Assembly: GCF_947497555.1 (NCBI RefSeq)
Contig: NZ_CANMGY010000001.1
Span: 434,001-498,000 of the forward strand
Origin: an uncultured Umboniibacter sp.
GTDB taxonomy: Bacteria > Pseudomonadota > Gammaproteobacteria > Pseudomonadales > DSM-25080
Reading direction: 5' to 3'
Length of the DNA stretch: 64,000 nt
Of this stretch, positions 55,853 to 64,000 are shown piece after piece. The notes under the pieces are model-generated. The model did not search any database. It had not been told where the DNA came from and saw only the letters and a program-made list of their open reading frames with translations. Position 1 is the first letter of the stretch, and every line of letters begins with the position of its first letter. The position numbers and the translations under genes are program-made.

Positions 55853-58186
55853 ATGATTATTAACCAAATTTCCAAAACAATTGCCGCCGAACTCGCGGTT
55901 CGCCCAGAACAGGTTCACGCTGCGGTCACCCTCCTTGACCAGGGTGATACCGTGCCCTTCATCTCTCGCTATCGAAAGGAAGTTACCGGCGGGCTAGATG
56001 ACAGTCAAATGCGCCAGCTTGAAGAGCGACTGCGCTACCTGCGGGAACTTAATGACCGGAGAGCGAGCATTCTCAAAGCCATTGAAGAACAGGGCAAACT
56101 GAGCCCCGAGCTGGAAAAGGAGCTCTTAGAAGCGGATACCAAATCGCGCCTAGAGGATCTCTACCTGCCATTTAAGAAAAAGCGAAGAACCAAAGGGCAA
56201 ATTGCCATTGAGGCGGGCTTAGAGCCACTCGCTGATCTGCTACTGCAGGATCAATCTCTGATTCCCGAAGAAGCTGCTAAAGCATTCCTATCCTCCGAGT
56301 ATGCCATTACCTCCGAGAAGGACGCCCTCGATGGCGCGAAATTCATATTGATGGAGCGCTGGGCAGAGCAGGCCGTGTTAATTGACGGCGCTCGTCAATT
56401 CATGCGCAAAAACGCCATCCTCCGCAGTCTAGTGGTTGCTGGGCAGGAAAATACCGGCGCGAAGTTTAGTGACTACTTCGACCACCACGAGCGCTTGGAG
56501 AAAACACCTTCGCATCGAGCTCTGGCGATGTTGCGAGGCCGCAACGAGGGCATTCTGTCGCTAACGCTAGTGCTGCAAGATGATTTGGACGGGACGCCCT
56601 CAGCTGCCCACCCCTGTGAGGCCCTGATTCGTCAATTCGCTTCCGTCCAAGAGCACGGTTCCGCGGCGAAATGGCTAGGCGAAGTTGTCCGTTGGTGCTG
56701 GCGCATCAAGCTAGCTCCACACATAGAAACCGACTTAATGAACAACCTGCGTGAGCACGCAGAACAGGACGCCATTGGTGTCTTTGCCAACAATCTTAAG
56801 GATCTGCTTCTCGCCGCACCCGCTGGCCCTAGAGCCACTCTGGGGCTTGATCCGGGGCTGCGTACCGGAGTGAAGTGTGCCGTGATTGATGCAACGGGCA
56901 AAGTGTTAGACCACGGCGCCATCTTCCCCAATGCGCCACAAAATCGGCTCGCAGATGCCGGTGCTCAGGTTGCGCACTGGATTAAAAAGCACCAGATCGA
57001 ACTGATTGCCATTGGCAATGGCACCGCGAGCAGAGAGACTGAGCGCTTTGTTCGCCAACTTATAAAAGCCACACCAGAACTGAAGGCAACGCCAGTAATC
57101 GTTAACGAGTCGGGGGCATCCATTTACTCGGCATCGGAATTTGCGTCCCGCGAATTACCTGACTTAGACGTAACCATTCGCGGCGCGGTAAGTATTGCAA
57201 GAAGGTTGCAGGACCCGCTGGCTGAACTGGTAAAGATTGACCCTAAATCCATTGGCGTGGGTCAGTATCAGCACGATGTCAGTCAGTTACAGCTGGCGCG
57301 TCAGCTTGATGCCGTCGTGGAGGACTGCGTGAATAGCGTGGGCGTTGATTTAAATACTGCCTCGGAGGCACTCCTCGCTCGCGTTGCTGGCCTCAATACC
57401 ACGATTGCGGGCAACATTGTGACCTACCGTCACGAAAATGGCGCCTTCGACCAACGCAACCAGCTTAAGAAAATTGCCCGTCTCGGCCCTAAAGCGTTCG
57501 AGCAGGCGGCTGGGTTCCTCCGCGTGAATGGCGGCAAAAACCCGCTGGATCGCTCGGGGGTGCATCCCGAGTCCTACGGTGTCGTCAAGGCAATGGCGGC
57601 AGCTAACGACGCGACCATTGAGTCACTTATTGGCAATGCCACCCTGTTGCGCACGATACCACTTAAGGACTTCGTCTCGGCCGAGGCCGGTCTCGTTACG
57701 TTGAAGGACATTGTCAGCGAACTGGAAAAACCCGGGCGTGACCCGCGCCCAGAGTTCCGCACGGCAGCGCTAAACGATAGCGTAGAAACCATGAAGGACT
57801 TGCAGCCAGGTCAACGCCTCGAGGGCACCGTCACCAACGTCACTAACTTTGGCGCCTTCGTGGATATCGGTGTTCATCAGGATGGCCTAGTGCATATTTC
57901 GGCGCTCGCCGATAAGTTCGTCAGCGATCCCCGTGAGGTCGTTAAAGCAGGCGATATTGTTACCGTAAAAGTTATCGAGGTTGATATCGATCGTAAACGT
58001 ATTGCACTCTCTATGAAGATGGGCGATAGCGCTGCTTCGGGCTCACCTGCGGTAGAACGTTCCTCAGCGGGGACGGCAAAGCCGAAACATCAACCACGAA
58101 AGGGAGCCCAACGGGGAGCAAACAGCACACCGCAGGGCAACAACGCCATGGCGGCGGCGCTAGCCAAGGCTATGAACAAGCGTTAA
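55853..58186 (+). CDS. tex: Tex family transcription accessory protein
   Basis: A 777-residue nucleic-acid-binding protein related to the core of eukaryotic Spt6, thought to aid transcription. N-terminal helical Tex domain ([17 protein letters not shown]), a YqgF/RNase H-like domain ([18 protein letters not shown]), helix-hairpin-helix part ([20 protein letters not shown]) and a C-terminal S1 RNA-binding domain ([21 protein letters not shown]). The tail is basic and low complexity. No good ribosome site precedes the ATG. Confidence 0.96.
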   Translation: MIINQISKTIAAELAVRPEQVHAAVTLLDQGDTVPFISRYRKEVTGGLDDSQMRQLEERLRYLRELNDRRASILKAIEEQGKLSPELEKELLEADTKSRLEDLYLPFKKKRRTKGQIAIEAGLEPLADLLLQDQSLIPEEAAKAFLSSEYAITSEKDALDGAKFILMERWAEQAVLIDGARQFMRKNAILRSLVVAGQENTGAKFSDYFDHHERLEKTPSHRALAMLRGRNEGILSLTLVLQDDLDGTPSAAHPCEALIRQFASVQEHGSAAKWLGEVVRWCWRIKLAPHIETDLMNNLREHAEQDAIGVFANNLKDLLLAAPAGPRATLGLDPGLRTGVKCAVIDATGKVLDHGAIFPNAPQNRLADAGAQVAHWIKKHQIELIAIGNGTASRETERFVRQLIKATPELKATPVIVNESGASIYSASEFASRELPDLDVTIRGAVSIARRLQDPLAELVKIDPKSIGVGQYQHDVSQLQLARQLDAVVEDCVNSVGVDLNTASEALLARVAGLNTTIAGNIVTYRHENGAFDQRNQLKKIARLGPKAFEQAAGFLRVNGGKNPLDRSGVHPESYGVVKAMAAANDATIESLIGNATLLRTIPLKDFVSAEAGLVTLKDIVSELEKPGRDPRPEFRTAALNDSVETMKDLQPGQRLEGTVTNVTNFGAFVDIGVHQDGLVHISALADKFVSDPREVVKAGDIVTVKVIEVDIDRKRIALSMKMGDSAASGSPAVERSSAGTAKPKHQPRKGAQRGANSTPQGNNAMAAALAKAMNKR

Positions 58187-58207
58187 TCTAGGTTTAGGAG
58201 GTCAGCT

Positions 58208-59053
58208 ATGAGCTACTCGCGATTCACCATTGAACAGCAGGATCACGTGGCGATCGTTCGCTTCAGTCGAACCGATAAACGCAACGCTATGGATGCTGAA
58301 ACCTGGCACGAGCTAAAAACCATCTTCGAGACATTGTCGAATGAGGGTGCAGTACGCTGCGCTATCATCGCTAGCGAGGGCAAGCATTTCTGTACCGGCA
58401 TGGATCTCGCTGTGTTTCAGGACAGCTCCAAGCTATTTGCTAGTGAAGAGCCGGGGCGGCAAGGCGAGTACTTCCGTCATTTAGTTGCCTACCTTCAAGC
58501 GTGTATATCGGCTGTTGAGGCCGCTAGATTCCCCGTGATTGCCGCCGTTCAAGGTGGCTGTATCGGCGCGGGTTTTGACCTGATTAGTGCCTGTGATATT
58601 CGCCTCTCCACGGATGATGCGTGGTTTCAAATTGCCGAAACTAACATCGGTATGACCGCTGACGTGGGTACTCTGCAGCGGGTTGGGAGTATTATGCCGG
58701 CGGGGCTAGCGCGAGAGTTATGCTATACGGGAAGACGGCTAACGGCTTCCGAAGCCCGCACTACTGGTTACCTAAATCAGACCTTTGAATCCCATCAGGA
58801 ACTGCTAGCTGGCGCCCTTGAGATGGCTCAAGTTATTGCCACCAAGAGCCCTATGTCGGTAACTGGCTGTAAGCATTTACTCAACTACAGTCGTGACCAT
58901 AGCGTTGCCGATTCACTCCACTATCAGACGCTCTGGCAGGCTGCCCACTTCCACTACCGAGATATGACCGAAGCCGCTTTCGCCGCCTTTGAAAAGCGCG
59001 AAGCAAATTTCGAAGCGCTACCCGCTATTAACCCGCAAAAGGACTTTAACTAG
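58208..59053 (+). CDS. Crotonase-family enzyme, probable delta3,5-delta2,4-dienoyl-CoA isomerase
   Basis: A 281-residue enoyl-CoA hydratase/isomerase-fold protein. The oxyanion-hole regions (KHFCTGMDL and VQGGCIGAGFDL) are clear. Three acidic residues Asp124, Glu144 and Asp152 have the same spacing (20 and 8) as Asp176, Glu196 and Asp204 of rat dienoyl-CoA isomerase, and NIGMTADVGTLQRVG closely resembles that enzyme. The role would be moving double bonds during oxidation of odd-position unsaturated fatty acids. A near-perfect ribosome site (TAGGAGGT) precedes the ATG; 21 bp after tex. A plain enoyl-CoA hydratase is less likely. Confidence 0.85.
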   Translation: MSYSRFTIEQQDHVAIVRFSRTDKRNAMDAETWHELKTIFETLSNEGAVRCAIIASEGKHFCTGMDLAVFQDSSKLFASEEPGRQGEYFRHLVAYLQACISAVEAARFPVIAAVQGGCIGAGFDLISACDIRLSTDDAWFQIAETNIGMTADVGTLQRVGSIMPAGLARELCYTGRRLTASEARTTGYLNQTFESHQELLAGALEMAQVIATKSPMSVTGCKHLLNYSRDHSVADSLHYQTLWQAAHFHYRDMTEAAFAAFEKREANFEALPAINPQKDFN

Positions 59054-59062
59054 GAGTTTCCT

Positions 59063-59482
59063 ATGGATTACGCACTGCCAATGCTGGCATTAGTAACTTG
59101 GACCACCATAATCTGGTGGGCGCTATTATTAGTCAGATTAAGCGAAATCAAAGCGAACAAGTTACTTCCCGCTCAACTTAACACGCCTGAAGACGCACGA
59201 GAGCTGTTGTCGCTCAGACAAAATATGTTAGCAAGGAATTTCGCTAACCTCCTTGAACTACCGATGTTATTTTACATATTAGGCACACTGTCTATTCTTT
59301 TAGAGGTAGATAGTAAATTTTCAGTGCTGTTGGCGTGGCTATTTGTTGCGTCTAGGGTTGCCCATTCGCTGATTCACACAGGCTACAACACGGTGCTGCA
59401 TCGTTTTTATGCCTATGTTTTAGGCGGCTTAATACTGACTACTTGGGTAATTACGATGTTGCTTAACTCGGTATTACTTTAA
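59063..59482 (+). CDS. MAPEG family membrane protein
   Basis: A 139-residue inner-membrane protein with about four membrane segments (residues 4-25, 60-80, 85-105, 115-136). The central NFANLLELPMLFYIL and ARVAHSLIHTGYNTVLHRFYAY fit the MAPEG group (membrane-associated proteins in eicosanoid and glutathione metabolism). Substrate unknown. It follows the crotonase by 9 bp and lies two genes before gshA. Base use is a little more AT-rich than its neighbours. Confidence 0.82.
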   Translation: MDYALPMLALVTWTTIIWWALLLVRLSEIKANKLLPAQLNTPEDARELLSLRQNMLARNFANLLELPMLFYILGTLSILLEVDSKFSVLLAWLFVASRVAHSLIHTGYNTVLHRFYAYVLGGLILTTWVITMLLNSVLL

Positions 59483-59512
59483 ACTTCGCACAACTGACGA
59501 TGGTAGACGAAT

Positions 59513-59743
59513 ATGAAGACGGTTTATTGCATTCAACGCAGTGATGGTCTCTTTTACGCTAAGCAACTCTGGATTGAATTGGCAAAGTTGCGGCAAGCGT
59601 TTCACTCGTCTGACTACGACGTTGTGCTAAATGAGCTCATTGAGTACAACAGTAAACATACCAATGAGCGTCTGGCCGTGGTGGCCTGTAGCGCCGACGA
59701 GAAAGGGCGGCCAACTGCGCTAGCCTCGGGAGAATTTGCCTAG
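59513..59743 (+). CDS. Small hypothetical protein upstream of gshA
   Basis: A 76-residue protein I do not recognise (MKTVYCIQRSDGLFYAKQLW). It has mixed alpha/beta character, no signal peptide and no membrane segment. Its stop shares one base with the gshA start (TAGTG), which suggests translation into gshA. Existence supported by the open frame and tight coupling; function unknown. Confidence 0.6.
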   Translation: MKTVYCIQRSDGLFYAKQLWIELAKLRQAFHSSDYDVVLNELIEYNSKHTNERLAVVACSADEKGRPTALASGEFA

Positions 59744-61329
59744 TGACCACAGTTTTTAACGCCATGCAGCAAGCTATTGCCAATCAGCCGAATATTCTTC
59801 GGGGCGCCAGGCGCGGCATCGAGCGAGAATGCCTTCGCATTGACCGTAATGGGCATCTTGCTATGACACCGCATCCGAAAGATCTAGGTTCGGCGCTGAC
59901 CCATGGCTCCATTACTACGGATTACTCCGAGGCGCTGCTTGAGTTCATCACGCAGCCACACAGCAGCATTTCCGGCACCCTCGCCCAACTAGACGAGATC
60001 CATCGCTACACGACATCGGTCCTGGAGCAACAGGGTGAGATGCTATGGCCAGCATCCATGCCCTGCATTATGGCCGAGGATGATGAGATCCCCGTGGCTC
60101 AATATGGCAGTTCAAACTCGGCAAAATTGAAAACGACCTATCGATATGGTCTAGGAAATCGCTATGGCCGCCTCATGCAAACCATTGCAGGCATACACTA
60201 TAACTATTCGATCAGTGATAGCTTCTGGCAGTTCAAACAACAGCAACTGAGTAACAGCCAATCACTCCAGGACTTCAAGACGGATCAGTACTTTGGGGTG
60301 ATTCGTAACTTCCGCCGAAACTTTTGGCTGCTCATGTATTTGTTTGGCGCCTCGCCCCTACTGTGCCAAAGCTTCGTGAAGAACAATCCAAGCCACCAGC
60401 TCAAACAATTCACTCACTGTACCTACGGCGGCGATCACGCCACATCGCTGCGCATGGGCGACTTGGGCTATCAAAGTAACGCCCAGGCGTCACTCACCGT
60501 TAGTTATAATGAGCTCCCTAGCTATCTGCAGACACTCAAACAGGCCATCGTGGAGCCGCATCCAGACTATCAACACATTGGGGTTAAAGTTGCTGACGAC
60601 TATCGCCAACTCTCCGATGCGCTATTGCAGATTGAAAATGAGTTCTATTCAACCATTCGCCCTAAACGCACTGCACAGCGCGGCGAAACGGCACTGCATG
60701 CGCTGCAGAGCCAAGGGGTGGAATACATTGAGGTTCGCTGTTTGGATATCAATCCCTACGACGCTCGCGGAATCAGCTCGGAGCAGTGTCACTTTGTGGA
60801 AGTATTCATGACTTGGTGTGCCATGACGGACAGTCCGTTAACTACCCAAGAGGAATATGATGGTATTGCCGAAAATCAAAAGCGCGTAGTCAATCAAGGT
60901 CGTGACCTAGCATTGGCGTTACACCACCGCGACGGAAATCGACTACTTGGCGAATGGGCCACTGAAACACTTACTGAGCTTGTAGAGGTTGCTAAGCTGC
61001 TGGACGAAGCTGAGGGTGGTCATAACTATCTCGATGCCGTACTAGCTCAGCAACCGAAAGTGACCGACAGTGCCAACACGCTATCCGCTCAGTTCGCCGA
61101 GGATTGCCTCGCCGAGCGAAGAGGCTTTGCCGCCACCGCAAAAACGATGGCTAAACAACACCACGAGTATTGGCTTTCTCAACCGTTAACCGCCGGGCTT
61201 AGCGATCACTACCAACAGTTAGCCGTCGAATCCATTGCGTCACAGCATGCATTAGAAGCGGCCGACGACATGAGTTTCGATGAATATTTGGCCCAATTCA
61301 TGAGCCAATATCGCGAACTTAAGATTTGA
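59743..61329 (+). CDS. gshA: Glutamate-cysteine ligase
   Basis: First step of glutathione synthesis, joining glutamate and cysteine with ATP. 528 residues of the E. coli type: RGARRGIERECLRI, THGSITTDYSEALLEFIT and EYIEVRCLDINPY are diagnostic. GTG start directly coupled to the upstream small gene, with GGGAG about 10 bases before; an ATG seven codons further in is the alternative. gshB is at 19896. Confidence 0.95.
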   Translation: MTTVFNAMQQAIANQPNILRGARRGIERECLRIDRNGHLAMTPHPKDLGSALTHGSITTDYSEALLEFITQPHSSISGTLAQLDEIHRYTTSVLEQQGEMLWPASMPCIMAEDDEIPVAQYGSSNSAKLKTTYRYGLGNRYGRLMQTIAGIHYNYSISDSFWQFKQQQLSNSQSLQDFKTDQYFGVIRNFRRNFWLLMYLFGASPLLCQSFVKNNPSHQLKQFTHCTYGGDHATSLRMGDLGYQSNAQASLTVSYNELPSYLQTLKQAIVEPHPDYQHIGVKVADDYRQLSDALLQIENEFYSTIRPKRTAQRGETALHALQSQGVEYIEVRCLDINPYDARGISSEQCHFVEVFMTWCAMTDSPLTTQEEYDGIAENQKRVVNQGRDLALALHHRDGNRLLGEWATETLTELVEVAKLLDEAEGGHNYLDAVLAQQPKVTDSANTLSAQFAEDCLAERRGFAATAKTMAKQHHEYWLSQPLTAGLSDHYQQLAVESIASQHALEAADDMSFDEYLAQFMSQYRELKI

Positions 61330-61377
61330 GGAGATTAGTGGCCGAAGCTAAAACAGCCGCTTTCCTCAATGGGCCTA

Positions 61378-62292
61378 TTACGCCGAATCGCTTCCTTCAG
61401 GCCCACCAAACGCAGCCAGCAAGTCATCTAAGAAGCCGCGATAGACCACCACCATTGAAGCAAACTCGTGGTCTAACTGAGCGGCAATCGAGTCACCATC
61501 TACGGTATCTAAACTCTCCTGGAAGGCATCCGTTAGTTTGAGTCGCTTAATGGCCAAATCCTCATCGACTATCGCCGACATCTGATCGCGCCACAGCAGC
61601 TCAAGGCGTTTTACTCGCTTACCCGATTCGAGCATGAGTTTAACTTCATCGCCCAACAAATCCTGTTCCTTCAATCGAGCAACACCACCGTCAACTTGAC
61701 GACTAACTAACTCGGCTTCTTCGCCGACGACAAAATTCTGCGGCGCACGAGACTCTAGCCAGAGTGTTAGGGTGTCAGAGGGAAGTTGTTGCGTTGACCA
61801 GGGAACTAGCGCAAAGCTACCAATACTATCGCGCACTAAATTAATTAATTCTTCCGCTCGCGCAGCGCTACTACTATTTACCACAAACCAACCACGCTTT
61901 AGATCTAGGTAGCCGCTAATGAGGCTGGATTTAGTGAACGCTCGCGGCAATAACTCGACGAGGAGATCATCCTTCATCTGCGCTTTTTCTTTTTTATAGA
62001 CCTTGCGCGCCTCATCCGCTTCGATATCGGCAATTCGCTCCGCAAGGAGCTCATTGATCACGCTGGCAGGGAGCACTTTTTCCTGTTTCTTCGCGGTAAG
62101 CCAGATACCTTCAGCCGCTTCATGGACCAGCGCTGTCGCATGCCTGCCAAAGGGAGAAATCCAACCTAACTTACTGGCATCTTGGCTGCCGCATTCAACG
62201 AATGCGTTGGGTTGTAGTTTCTCCTCTAGCACCATTGAGGTGAGGTCAAAGGGCTGGGTGAGCTGATACAAACGTAAATTCTTAAACCACAT
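61378..62292 (-). CDS. rdgC: Recombination-associated protein RdgC
   Basis: A 304-residue DNA-binding protein that forms a ring around double-stranded DNA and dampens RecA filaments. The N-terminal MWFKNLRLYQLTQPF, GWISPFGRH and PRAFTKSSLISGYLD are family motifs, and the C-terminal HEFASMVVVYRGFLDDLLAAFGG closes the fold. Convergent with gshA across 48 bp with no clear terminator; divergent from plsB across 159 bp. Confidence 0.95.
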   Translation of the reverse strand: MWFKNLRLYQLTQPFDLTSMVLEEKLQPNAFVECGSQDASKLGWISPFGRHATALVHEAAEGIWLTAKKQEKVLPASVINELLAERIADIEADEARKVYKKEKAQMKDDLLVELLPRAFTKSSLISGYLDLKRGWFVVNSSSAARAEELINLVRDSIGSFALVPWSTQQLPSDTLTLWLESRAPQNFVVGEEAELVSRQVDGGVARLKEQDLLGDEVKLMLESGKRVKRLELLWRDQMSAIVDEDLAIKRLKLTDAFQESLDTVDGDSIAAQLDHEFASMVVVYRGFLDDLLAAFGGPEGSDSA

Positions 62293-62451
62293 ACTGCTAA
62301 TTCTCGATAATATCTAAGCCGCCTATGGTAACATTGGCGTCAATGAAAAACCCGTGGAGTATCCCGAGAATTTTAGGTGATTAAACGGTTTTCTAAGCTA
62401 AGGTAATAGTTAGGAATTACAGCAGACGCTGGTCAATTTGGAAGATCACAC

Positions 62452-64000
62452 ATGAAATGGCTTACCCTTATCCACTACCGCATTGCTTCGATAATCCGAT
62501 TTTGGATTCGACCAACGGTGCTCCCAAATGAGCTAGACGACGTCCAGGACGAACTGACGGGTGATATCTATTATGTGCTGCATGATCATTCCTTTACTGA
62601 TCTCGTTGCGGCACAACAGGCTATTAAATCGTCTTCATTGCCGGCCCCAGCATCGCGAGACCATTGGTACGCGCTGACTGAGAAGACCGGATCTTTCTTC
62701 GCACGTCGCCACATCTATGACGCGAACCAAGCAGGGCAATTAATTCAAAGGGCTCGTGCCGGCCAGGTCATTCAGTTCGTGCCGCTCTCGATATTCTGGG
62801 GAAGAGCGCCAAAGCGAGAACAGTCCTTTTGGCGGCTCCTTTTTTCCTACAACAATTACGAATTAGGCGGCGGGATCCGCAAGTTTCTCGCCACCATCGC
62901 AGCGCGTAAGGATTTAGAAATACACGTTAGCAAACCGCTTTCACTCAACGCATTGGTGAGCAACGAGCAAAACAACGAAATATCAGCGCGTAAGCTTCAT
63001 CGAGTTCTCCGTGTTCACTACCGTCAAGTTAAAACTGCAGTAGTAGGTCCGGACCTGTCCCACCGCCGCACAGTCGTTCGAGATCTCGTAAAAAGCCGCG
63101 CCGTGCAGCAGGTAATCGATGACAAGATCAAAAATGGCGACTCAACACGAGAACAGTTAGAAGCCAAAGCGCAAAAATATGGCAATGAAATTGCTTCGAG
63201 CTACAACACGCGAGCAATTCGAATTCTAGACAAGTTTCTTACCCGCTTTTGGAATAAAGTCTATGATGGTGTGGAGGTTGAGGGAATCGATCGTGTAAAA
63301 GAACTCGCTGGGACGCACGCCATCGTCTATCTTCCCTGCCATCGTTCTCATATTGATTACCTACTGCTAAGTTACGCGCTTTTCAAACAGGGACTTGCGG
63401 CACCCCATATTGCTGCAGGGATCAATCTTAATCTACCAATCGTTGGACGCCTTTTGCGCGGCGCTGGTGCCTTTTTCATTCGCCGTAAATTCCGTGGTGA
63501 ACCGCTCTACAGTGCCGTGTTTAACGAGTATCTACATACTTTATTGCGTCGCGGTTTCCCGGTGGAATTTTTTATAGAAGGTGGGCGCTCAAGAACGGGC
63601 CGATCGCTTCCACCTAAGACGGGTATGATCGCGCTTATGCTTCGCTCCTACCTGCGCGATCACTCGAAACCTATTGCCATCGTGCCGATTTATGTTGGTT
63701 ATGAAAAGGTACTCGAGGGCAACACCTATCTTGGCGAGCTCCGTGGTAAGCGTAAAAAATCGGAATCTATTTTCGGCCTCTTCAAGGTTGTCAAAACGCT
63801 AAAGGGTGAATTCGGTAAAGTTCGCGCTAATTTCGGAGAGCCTTTATGCCTCGATAATTTCCTAGATGAGCGGCAACCCGATTGGCGAAAGGCCGCCTCG
63901 GATAAGCCGGATTGGCTGCCTGAATTAACTAATGAACTGGCCGACGAAGCGATTAAGCGTATTAATGAATCGGCGCACGTAAATCGAGTCAGTTTGGTCG
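62452..64000 (+). CDS. plsB: Glycerol-3-phosphate acyltransferase PlsB, cut by window edge
   Basis: Inner-membrane enzyme adding the first acyl chain to glycerol 3-phosphate in phospholipid synthesis. About 516 residues are in the window and the frame stays open to the edge (E. coli PlsB has about 807). The catalytic HX4D motif is His297 to Asp302 in PCHRSHID; GAFFIRRKF and FFIEGGRSRTG (substrate binding) follow in order, with VPIYVGYEKVLEG. Start chosen at ATG with GGAAGA about 10 bases upstream. Confidence 0.95.
   Translation, partial: MKWLTLIHYRIASIIRFWIRPTVLPNELDDVQDELTGDIYYVLHDHSFTDLVAAQQAIKSSSLPAPASRDHWYALTEKTGSFFARRHIYDANQAGQLIQRARAGQVIQFVPLSIFWGRAPKREQSFWRLLFSYNNYELGGGIRKFLATIAARKDLEIHVSKPLSLNALVSNEQNNEISARKLHRVLRVHYRQVKTAVVGPDLSHRRTVVRDLVKSRAVQQVIDDKIKNGDSTREQLEAKAQKYGNEIASSYNTRAIRILDKFLTRFWNKVYDGVEVEGIDRVKELAGTHAIVYLPCHRSHIDYLLLSYALFKQGLAAPHIAAGINLNLPIVGRLLRGAGAFFIRRKFRGEPLYSAVFNEYLHTLLRRGFPVEFFIEGGRSRTGRSLPPKTGMIALMLRSYLRDHSKPIAIVPIYVGYEKVLEGNTYLGELRGKRKKSESIFGLFKVVKTLKGEFGKVRANFGEPLCLDNFLDERQPDWRKAASDKPDWLPELTNELADEAIKRINESAHVNRVSLV

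Noticed and set aside
61338..61541. GTG-started frame with a GAGGAG ribosome site right after gshA, about 67 residues.
   Set aside because: Most of it lies antisense inside the well-supported rdgC gene, and the translation has no recognisable domain; the ribosome site is probably chance.
1..64000. CRISPR arrays, tRNA or rRNA genes, insertion sequences.
   Set aside because: Reading both strands showed no spaced direct repeats, no transposase-like frames and no RNA gene signatures that I could support.

Overview
The window is an ordinary-looking stretch of chromosome from a gammaproteobacterium with roughly even base composition. Gene content and order resemble Pseudomonas and its marine relatives (Cellvibrionales/Oceanospirillales-type). 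Several blocks match known Pseudomonas neighbourhoods: tkt-epd-pgk; the complete Pil-Chp cluster beside gshB, a tonB-like gene, yqgE and ruvX; pilT/pilU divergent from yggS-proC-yggT-metX-metW-rdgB-hemW; algR-hemC-hemD-hemX-hemY beside argH; lptM-lysA-dapF-DUF484-xerC-yigB; and nudE-yrfG-hslR-hslO-pckA. The species cannot be named from sequence reading alone. I see no phage, insertion sequence, CRISPR array, rRNA or tRNA, and no clear foreign island.

Layout. 1-3600 (minus): tkt, epd and the first half of pgk. 3740-8120 (plus): an ArsR-methyltransferase fusion regulator (SahR type) heads metK-ahcY-rsmE, with nested palindromes in its promoter. 8117-19714 (minus): pilG-H-I-J-K-chpA-B-C, the chemotaxis-like system for type IV pili. 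19896-22694 (plus): gshB, tonB-like, yqgE, ruvX. 22695-24881 (minus): pilT-pilU. 24902-30966 (plus): a tightly packed run yggS to hemW. 31084-34504 (plus): trxA, rho and ubiD, with strong terminators after trxA and rho. 34510-39210 (minus): algR and hemC-D-X-Y. 39451-45292 (plus): argH, lptM, lysA, dapF, DUF484, xerC, yigB. 45361-47368 (minus): a SutA-like small regulator, mnmH, nudE. 47396-51243 (plus): yrfG, hslR, hslO, pckA. 51427-55701 (minus): an RND pump and its adaptor. 55853-61329 (plus): tex, a dienoyl-CoA isomerase-like crotonase, a MAPEG membrane protein, a small unknown and gshA. 61378-62292 (minus): rdgC. 62452 to the end (plus): plsB, cut by the window edge.

How the genes work together. 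Methyl-cycle genes are grouped under a regulator expected to sense S-adenosylhomocysteine. Both halves of twitching motility control are present: the Pil-Chp signalling array and the retraction ATPases PilT and PilU. Glutathione synthesis (gshA, gshB), haem synthesis and the lysine/diaminopimelate branch are present in part. Genes are very compact: many same-strand neighbours overlap by 1, 4 or 8 bases, and some convergent pairs touch or overlap. No gene-free stretch exceeds 300 bases; the longest are the leaders of rho (about 290 bases from trxA) and pckA (about 289 bases from hslO).

The most interesting points are the SahR operator with an apparently leaderless start, its possible control of divergent tkt, a shortened ChpA, a ChpB with an altered active-site position, an algR without its usual kinase gene, a structured rho leader, and a crotonase whose three acidic residues match dienoyl-CoA isomerase spacing exactly.
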